Source: Diphasiastrum complanatum (taxonomy: Eukaryota > Streptophyta > Lycopodiopsida > Lycopodiales > Lycopodiaceae). From it: 36,501 nt of DNA. Positions 31,474-36,501 of this stretch are shown one piece after another. Positions within the stretch are counted from its first letter, which is position 1; each line of letters opens with the position of its first letter. Made by a program: the position numbers and the translations under genes. Below the pieces are notes generated by a model, which saw nothing but the letters and a program-made list of their open reading frames with translations, was not told where the DNA came from and did no database searches. The stretch is taken from positions 10,158,000 to 10,194,500 of the forward strand of contig CM055100.1 in assembly GCA_029204225.1 (NCBI GenBank), in the 5' to 3' direction.

Positions 31474-31885
31474 AGTTTTGGACTCGGCTCATTACATTCG
31501 CCGTGTCCATTTACATTTACTTTACTTTCTGCATAAGCAGGCCTTGGGCCCTTTTTTATTCAATAGTGACACTTAGACTATATGGTTGGCCTTTGGCCTT
31601 ATTATACATTATTAGGCCATTTGGACATATTACTGGAGAGTGGAGGCCTTCTTGGAGGGCGCACTATTTTCCCTCCCAGTTAGGCCCTAGCCACCGGAAG
31701 CTTCCTTCTAGGGCTTCCTCTTGGCTATAAGTAGGGAAACTGTGTCATTTGTTATTCAGCTGATGATATTGATCTCTCTCTTTAGTCTCCTTAATCTCTC
31801 TCTTTCCTGCTTTCTAGGGTTAAGTCTTGCTTATGTGCTGCTTTCATAGCTTAAGTCTTACTTATGTGATGCTTTCATAGCTTAG
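31474..31885 (+). repeat. 3' LTR of gypsy-1 (3' end missing)
   Basis: Begins AGTTTTGGACTCGGCTCATT after a T-rich stretch and GTGCCGGGGAG. It matches the LTR at 26049 to TTTCATAGCTTAG, then stops about 30 bases before the expected CGTAACT end and meets LINE-F sequence at 31886. Confidence 0.9.
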
Positions 31886-32017
31886 CAGTGTGAAGAGAGG
31901 TGGTAAGGAAAGCAACTTGTGTGTGAACTGTACTGTCATGGGGAAGGGCTAAATGTATATCTGAGGGTGTTGGGGGAGATATGAAAATCTGAGATGAGAG
32001 CCATGGAGGATGGTGAC
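31886..32017 (-). mobile_element. LINE-F, endonuclease fragment left of gypsy-2
   Basis: On the minus strand, SSMALISDFHI and, after a shift, SPPTPSDIHLALP parallel ALIPFLNTFHIMHPTISDHSL of LINE-A. It continues the LINE fragment at 35567-35681; joining the two across gypsy-2 restores GGGTCACCATCC, matching GGCTCACCAGCC in LINE-A. The catalytic SDH reads SDI here. Confidence 0.7.
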
Positions 32018-32401
32018 TCATTCATTCACCACGTCCATTTACATTTATTTTACTTTATGCATAAGTAGGCCTTGGGCCCTTTTTTTTTTTTTTTTTTTTT
32101 TAATTCATTATTGACACTTAGACTAATGGGTGGCCTTGGGCCTTATTATTCATTAATTGGACATTTGGACATATACTAGAGAGTGGGGGCCTTCTTGGCA
32201 CTATTATCCCTCCCAGTTGGGCCCTAACCACTGGAAGCTTCCTTTCCTCTAGGCTATAAGTATGGAATCTGTGTCATTTGTTACTCAGCTGATGATATTG
32301 ATCTCTCTCTTTAGTCTCTTTAATCTCTCTTTCCTGCTTTCTAGGGTTAAGTCTTGCTTATGTGATGCTTTCATAGCTTAGCTCTAGATCAATTCGTAAC
32401 T
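32018..32401 (+). repeat. 5' LTR of gypsy-2
   Basis: Aligns to the family LTR from TCATTCATTCACCACGTCC to TCGTAACT. It includes a T-run (about 32079-32101) expanded relative to the sisters, and small internal deletions. Confidence 0.85.
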
Positions 32402-32413
32402 TGGTATCAGAGC
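32402..32413 (+). promoter_or_regulatory. Primer-binding site of gypsy-2
   Basis: TGGTATCAGAGC directly after CGTAACT, as in gypsy-1. Confidence 0.9.
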
Positions 32414-32440
32414 ACTTTCCTTTGCACCACTTTTGCAAAT

Positions 32441-32931
32441 TTGGTAGAGGCTGTTGCTTCTTATACAGATCAGTTTATGAAGCTTTCTTATCTTTTCACA
32501 GATCTACAGCCCACTGAGCTTATTTCTTGTTACATTGCTGGGCTTCGTGGTGCTTTACGTTATGATGTTTCTTCCTTCCGTCCTCCCACACTTGTTGAGG
32601 CGATGTCTCTTGCCAGTACTTTACAGCATAAGTACTCTGACCAAACCGCATTGGAGATTTTTCTGGACAGGCAGATCTTTACATTATTCCTATGGAGCGT
32701 TATGATCTTATCCTTGGTGCTGATTGGTTTGCATCTCTTGGAGCCGTTACACTGGACTTGACACAGCAGACATTGACATTTGTACCTGATGCAGTTACAC
32801 ACTCACTTGTTGGCTTTGATTCTCAAGGAGACTTCCAGTTGGTTACCGGGAAGCAGTTTATGCGTAGCCTGCCAAAGGCTGACGGTGCAACTCTTCTTTC
32901 CATTCAGAGTACATCACTCTTCATATTCTAG
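32441..32931 (+). pseudogene. Gypsy-2 residual gag and protease
   Basis: TDQFMKLSYLFTDLQPTELI through SFRPPTLVEAMSLASTLQHK is the end of gag. At about 32640 it jumps to the late protease (GDFSGQADLYIIP in a shifted frame), continuing MERYDLILGADWFASLGAVT and FQLVTGKQFMRSLPKADGAT to TAG at 32929. The DTGS active site and most of gag are deleted. Confidence 0.85.
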
Positions 32932-34691
32932 TGCAAGGTTAGGCGTGCACATAGGAGTTGGCCACTTGCTGTGTGCCTTGCGCCTATATGCCTTGATTCA
33001 CAAATATCGTATTCAGTGGTCATTCCTGGTTTCATTGATATTGAGGCCGTATACCGTGGTGGTATTTCTACTATTGCTGTTGCGCATACTTCAGGTAGCC
33101 CTCCTGGTTCGGTGGTTGGTGCAGTATCTTCGCCATTGGTCTCTATATCTCCATCTCTTGAGTCTGTTATGGCCGATGTTCCTGCTGCTTTATGGGGTTC
33201 TTCATGGGTCCACGTTTGATGGTTCTCTCGCTATTGGTGATCAAGTTGTATCTTCTTTCGCTTTACTCCATGGATCTCTGCTTGAGGAGCCTCATGATAT
33301 TTCTACGGTTCCTGACATGATTCATGCGCCTTTGGCCCTTACTGTTACACATTTTTCATCCGAGGATATTTGCCAGATGGTCACTATTACTTATCTAGGG
33401 TATTTATATGCTGGGATGTTTCTAGATGAGTACACGGACATCCTTCCGTCTCCTGGTGTTTCTACATATAGGTTTGTTGCAGCCCATGCCGATGGTATAC
33501 ACTTTTGGGTTCATGCGATTGATTCTTTTTTACCTCTTGATATTTGGCATTCCTGGTTATTACGTATCGCTTGGATTTCATTTGGACCTATTGCTCACAC
33601 TACTGCTCATTTTCAGCTATGGATATATGGCATTCCTGGTTATTACATATATAGCTTGGTTTTCATTTGGACCTCTTGATTGGTGCTGGTTTTACCATAT
33701 TACTGATCGCCTATGGTGCGGATATCTCTATGATTATGCATGTGGCTCTCTATCTGTTCCTTGGATTGTTGCTCATTGTCAGGCTTGGCATATCCTGATG
33801 GCTTGGGTTATTGCCTCCGTTCCAGCTACTGTTTGTCTGGGTGATCTTCAGGTTCCCTTTCATTTCAGGTTGCTCCATATCGCTTGGTCTCCGATGCTGA
33901 GTTGCCACTTTGTTCTGGTGTTCCGAGACCATCAGGGTACCTTGAGAGAATTCCTTCTCCTCTCTTGGATAGTTTTTGGGGATGTTGCCGCCATATACTT
34001 CAGTGTTGCTCATATGTGCTTTGATACTCATTCCCAGCTACACGTGGATATTGCTCCAATGCTTGCTACTGATGTTGCGGATCCTGTTCCTCGTTCTAGT
34101 GCATTTCTTCTATTCCTCACTTGTGCACCTTGTGTGTACTTTGGGATTACACTTGCGGCCAGTTCCGATGTGTCATCCGATTCTCCATCCGTTTTTGGTG
34201 TATCCTATGATGGATTGGTATGTCCATATGAGGCCTTTTTGGATGAGTTTTTCGGCTACAGTTTGTCAGTTGGGACCTCTACTATTTCTAGATTTGTTGC
34301 TACTATTTTCATGCATCATGTCTTTTTAGATGATGCATTGATTTCTTGGACCTTCTGGAGCTTTTGGCATGTTGCTCTTCTCGTGATATGGGCCTTGAGG
34401 GTACCGTATGCCATTGCTACTTCTCATTCATGGGCCCTATGGATACCTTGGGCTTTTGACCATGTTGGTGCATATTTCTCCATTTTAGCTATCCTTTGTC
34501 AAGGTGATCTCCTTGGTGCTAGTCTTCCGATGCTACTATCTTTTCTTGGGGCACCTTGCACATATGGTTGATGGTTACGTGTATCATGCGGCTATTCACG
34601 ATGAGTGTCCATCTCTTTTCTAGTTTCCTTATTGGCTTCCTGTTGCTAATGCAGTTCTACCTTCTCGATCTGTTTGGATACCTTGGTATGA
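32932..34691 (+). pseudogene. Trp/His-rich central frame of gypsy-2
   Basis: After TAG 32929 the same frame carries on through VCLAPICLDSQISYSVVIPG and GSVVGAVSSPLVSISPSLES, showing that protease and the unknown frame form one polyprotein. One-base shifts near 33195 and 33650 break it into three frames; the longest (33426-34571) spans 381 codons and covers the homologue of gypsy-1 TAG 30254 as CAG (DTHSQLHVD). Similarity to gypsy-1 is high throughout. It retains an 82-bp-spaced repeat of GGCATTCCTGGTTATTAC (33547 and 33629) where gypsy-1 has one copy. A deletion near 34520-34560 removes about 100 residues present in gypsy-1. Confidence 0.45.
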
Positions 34692-34754
34692 TGTCCCTAT
34701 CTTTGGGCTGATCCTCTACTAGCTTGGGCATTACGGATACCTTGGCACTCCTGG

Positions 34755-35111
34755 TTGCTGCTTGATCTTCTTCTGGTTCCTTGGCATTCCTGGTTGTTCC
34801 ATATTGCTTGGTTTCTGATGACGCGGTTGAGATGTTTCCTTCGTCGCCTTGATGTTGATCCTGAGCTGTTCCCTTTCTTACCAGCTGCCATGCACCAGGT
34901 TCGCCTTCACCATAGTCGATGCTGCCGACAGATTCAGTTTTCGATCCATCGGGATGGTCGTCCTATTGAGGAGGCCACATGGGAGCCTATTGATGTCTTT
35001 TATCATACGCCATCACTTGCGGATCAGGATCGTGCTTTTGCTGCACTTGTTGATTCCTCTACATCAGATGCTGCTCTAGTTGTTGATGCACCAGGGCTTG
35101 CTTCTGTTTGA
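34755..35111 (+). CDS. Chromodomain-like C-terminus of gypsy-2
   Basis: Open to TGA at 35109-35111. It includes LVPWHSWLFHIAWFLMTRLR (end of the unknown region), FPFLPAAMHQVRLHHSRCCR and HRDGRPIEEATWEPIDVFYH. CAG at the position of gypsy-1 TAG 31211 shows the ancestral frame was open. The LVQF part is altered to FSIH. Confidence 0.55.
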   Translation: MLLDLLLVPWHSWLFHIAWFLMTRLRCFLRRLDVDPELFPFLPAAMHQVRLHHSRCCRQIQFSIHRDGRPIEEATWEPIDVFYHTPSLADQDRAFAALVDSSTSDAALVVDAPGLASV

Positions 35112-35156
35112 TCTAGTTTCTTTTCGGCAGTTGCTTCTTTTTTTTGTGTCGGGAAG

Positions 35157-35566
35157 AGTTATGGACTCGGCTCATTACATTCGCCGCGTCCATTTACATT
35201 TACTTTACTTTCTGCATAAGCAGGCCTTGGGCCCATTTTTATTCATTATTGACACTTAGACTATATGGTTGGCCTTGGGCCTTATTATTCATTATTTGGA
35301 CATTTGGACATATTACTGGAGAGAGGCGGCCTTCTTGGAGGGCGCACTATTATCCCTCCTAGTTGGGCCCTAACCACCGAAAGCTTCCTTTTAGGGCTTC
35401 CTCTAGGCTATAAGTAGGGAATCTGTGTCATTTTTTACTCAGCTGATGATATTGATCTCTCTCTTTAGTCTCCTTAATCTCTCTTTCCTGCTTTCTAGGG
35501 TTAAGTCTTGCTTATGTGATGCTTTCATAGCGTAGCTCTAGATCAGTTGTGATTGCATTCGTAACT
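35157..35566 (+). repeat. 3' LTR of gypsy-2
   Basis: Starts AGTTATGGACTCGGCTCATT after a T-rich stretch and GTGTCGGGAAG, ends CATTCGTAACT; the following GTGAC target duplication fixes the right boundary exactly at the T of TAACT. Confidence 0.93.
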
Positions 35567-35678
35567 GTGACCCCATGAGATAGTCAACGACACCTTGTCT
35601 GCCATTGTGAGGATGACATGTATATCTGCTTGAACTCGGCCAACAAGTTGGGCCATTATAGATGGCTAATTGGCTAAT

Positions 35679-35681
<3 letters not shown>
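35567..35681 (-). mobile_element. LINE-F, endonuclease fragment right of gypsy-2
   Basis: Minus strand reads QLAIYNGPTCWPSSSRYTCH then PHNGRQGVVDYLMGS, aligned to SLAILNGLSRWPSSSVYTYH and GVVDYFIGSP of LINE-A. It begins directly at the (GA)n tract 35682 and is interrupted by gypsy-2 after MGS. Confidence 0.85.

Positions 35682-35732
<51 letters not shown>
35682..35732. repeat. (GA)n tract right of LINE-F
   Basis: About 25 GA units. Left: truncated 5' end of LINE-F. Right: candidate host intron sequence, with no LINE 3' end. Confidence 0.97.
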
Positions 35733-35734
<2 letters not shown>

Positions 35735-35754
35735 AGTTTCGAATTCTAATGCAG

Positions 35755-35859
35755 GGAGTGCAAAGAGATCGAGGTCGAGAGAAGAAAGGAAATTGAAGCT
35801 CTCCGACTGGAGCTTGCTGAGGCAGTTGACATTCGTCACAGTTTAGAAAACACAGTTGA
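35755..35859 (+). CDS. Candidate coiled-coil exon of a host gene
   Basis: After a TTCTAATGCAG acceptor (an alternative AG is four bases further) the frame reads CKEIEVERRKEIEALRLELA then EAVDIRHSLENTVE, a strongly heptad-patterned, Glu/Leu-rich coiled coil. A donor GA|GTGCAC at 35859/35860 is weak but gives a 132-base intron whose removal joins in frame to the next candidate exon. The family is unknown. Could be a motor, cytoskeletal or other coiled-coil protein. Confidence 0.4.
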
Positions 35860-35991
35860 GTGCACTTAACTATTTTTTTTTTTGATAAAAAAAATGGTTT
35901 TGGAAAGTACATATATACGTATCATCCCAATTTTCATGGTTAGTAGTGCATGTGCTGTTTTCTCAAAGTCTTTTTGTATACATATTGTTAG

Positions 35992-36088
35992 GTTGGATGC
36001 GGAAGCTATTGAAGCATGCCAAACCTTCTATAAAGTTTCCAAGTTTTATGCATTGACTGCTGAGTTTGCAGAAAGTTGCTTCAAGTGA
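35992..36088 (+). CDS. Candidate next exon of the coiled-coil gene
   Basis: A good acceptor (CTTTTTGTATACATATTGTTAG) precedes LDAEAIEACQTFYKVSKFYA then LTAEFAESCFK and TGA at 36086. Joined to the previous exon it gives ENTVELDAEAIEACQ without a break in helical character. Either the TGA ends the protein or a donor inside (for example AAA|GTTTCC near 36034) continues it. A further acceptor and donor pair (36410-36469, AAAAG|GTAAAC) may mark another exon, but its frame is unclear. Confidence 0.3.
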
Positions 36089-36501
36089 TAAACTGAATCA
36101 TTGTGCATTTGATATCCTCCTGAGTTGTCTTTACATCTTCATTTCCACATTAGATCTTATTAAATATTCAAACAAGGCTAGCTGGCTTCAAGAAAAGTGG
36201 AACTTCACACACAACAAAGGCTATTTAAATACTTTTTCAAACTTGTTATGTCTTAAAATTTTGAATGGTTTAGCTTAGATTATCAGGTTTCATAAACTTA
36301 TAAAGAAGCCTGTTTGATTGTAAGATTTATTGAAGTAACCTATCTAGGGGAAAACAGAAATTGGTGTGAATACCTTGATACTAAAAAGTCTCAAATGTCT
36401 CTCTTGTAGTTGTAGAGCTTCAGAACTTGGTAGATACTACAAACTCTATTCTCTGAAGTCCCTGAAAAGGTAAACAGACAGGAAAAAACCTACAGTGTAA
36501 A
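36089..36501. other. AT-rich, probably intronic or 3' untranslated sequence
   Basis: No repeat or domain recognised. A strong-looking splice pair near 36409 and 36470 is the only structured signal. Confidence 0.3.

Larger units (their letters stand above)
26049..31885 (+). mobile_element. Gypsy-1: non-autonomous gypsy element with an unknown central frame
   Basis: 5' LTR (26049-26491), primer-binding site, repeat-rich leader, gag, protease, a Trp/His-rich frame of about 600 codons, a chromodomain-like C-terminus, a T-rich/purine tract and 3' LTR (31474-31885). No reverse transcriptase, RNase H or integrase motifs are visible. The two LTRs differ at roughly a dozen positions by eye, so it is moderately old. 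Lesions are few: TAG at 27876, 30254 and 31211 and a frameshift near 29390. The 3' LTR lacks its last 30 or so bases. Confidence 0.85.
32018..35566 (+). mobile_element. Gypsy-2: deleted copy of the same family
   Basis: 5' LTR (32018-32401), primer-binding site, then a direct jump from leader unit 1 into late gag, another jump into late protease (active site lost), the Trp/His-rich frame, the chromodomain-like tail and 3' LTR (35157-35566). GTGAC occurs immediately left (32013-32017) and right (35567-35571) of the element and is a convincing 5-bp target duplication in LINE-F. The 5' LTR lacks about 15 bases at its start compared with its sisters. Confidence 0.9.

Overview
This window looks like repeat-dominated DNA from a land plant with a large genome. 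It holds plant-type LTR retrotransposons (copia elements with a UBN2-type gag, gypsy elements with a chromodomain-like tail, primer-binding sites matching the 3' end of initiator tRNA-Met), non-LTR retrotransposons and long (GA)n microsatellites, with very little host coding sequence. The sequence does not identify the species; I name no clade. Nearly all coding remnants carry stops, frameshifts or deletions.

Layout. 0.8-2.6 kb: a minus-strand copia remnant with gag and protease only. 2.8-3.5 kb: a broken plus-strand coiled-coil reading frame of unknown origin. 4.8-5.2 kb: two tRNA-like, SINE-like units. 6.8-9.2 kb: a plus-strand copia remnant, again gag plus protease, with a 720-bp 3' LTR. 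9.76-11.13 kb: a minus-strand, heavily deleted gypsy element (gypsy-0) with both LTRs. 12.0 kb: a candidate host exon. 12.45-12.71 kb: a perfect 132-bp tandem duplication. 14.1-23.1 kb: a head-to-tail array of minus-strand LINE fragments (LINE-A to LINE-E), whose joints are long (GA)n tracts. 24.0-26.0 kb: parts of two further LTR elements (two primer-binding sites, a degenerate tandem-repeat leader, an integrase fragment and one complete LTR). 26.05-31.89 kb and 32.02-35.57 kb: two copies of one gypsy family (gypsy-1, gypsy-2), the second inserted into a sixth LINE fragment (LINE-F) with a 5-bp target duplication. 35.7-36.1 kb: a last (GA)n tract and two candidate host exons encoding a coiled coil.

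Three things stand out. First, the LINE family shows a repeated arrangement: 5'-truncated bodies begin at (TC)n (LINE sense), and the 3' ends share a small hairpin, a conserved GACATTAATA-type end and a simple-repeat tail running into (TC)n. This suggests a LINE that inserts at, or ends in, TC microsatellites. Second, the gypsy family keeps gag, protease and a chromodomain-like C-terminus, but the place of reverse transcriptase, RNase H and integrase is taken by a roughly 600-residue Trp/His-rich reading frame I do not recognise, present in both copies. Its LTRs appear to end in AG...CT instead of TG...CA. Third, the candidate exons at 12.0 kb and 35.8-36.1 kb raise the possibility that most of the window is one TE-filled intron.
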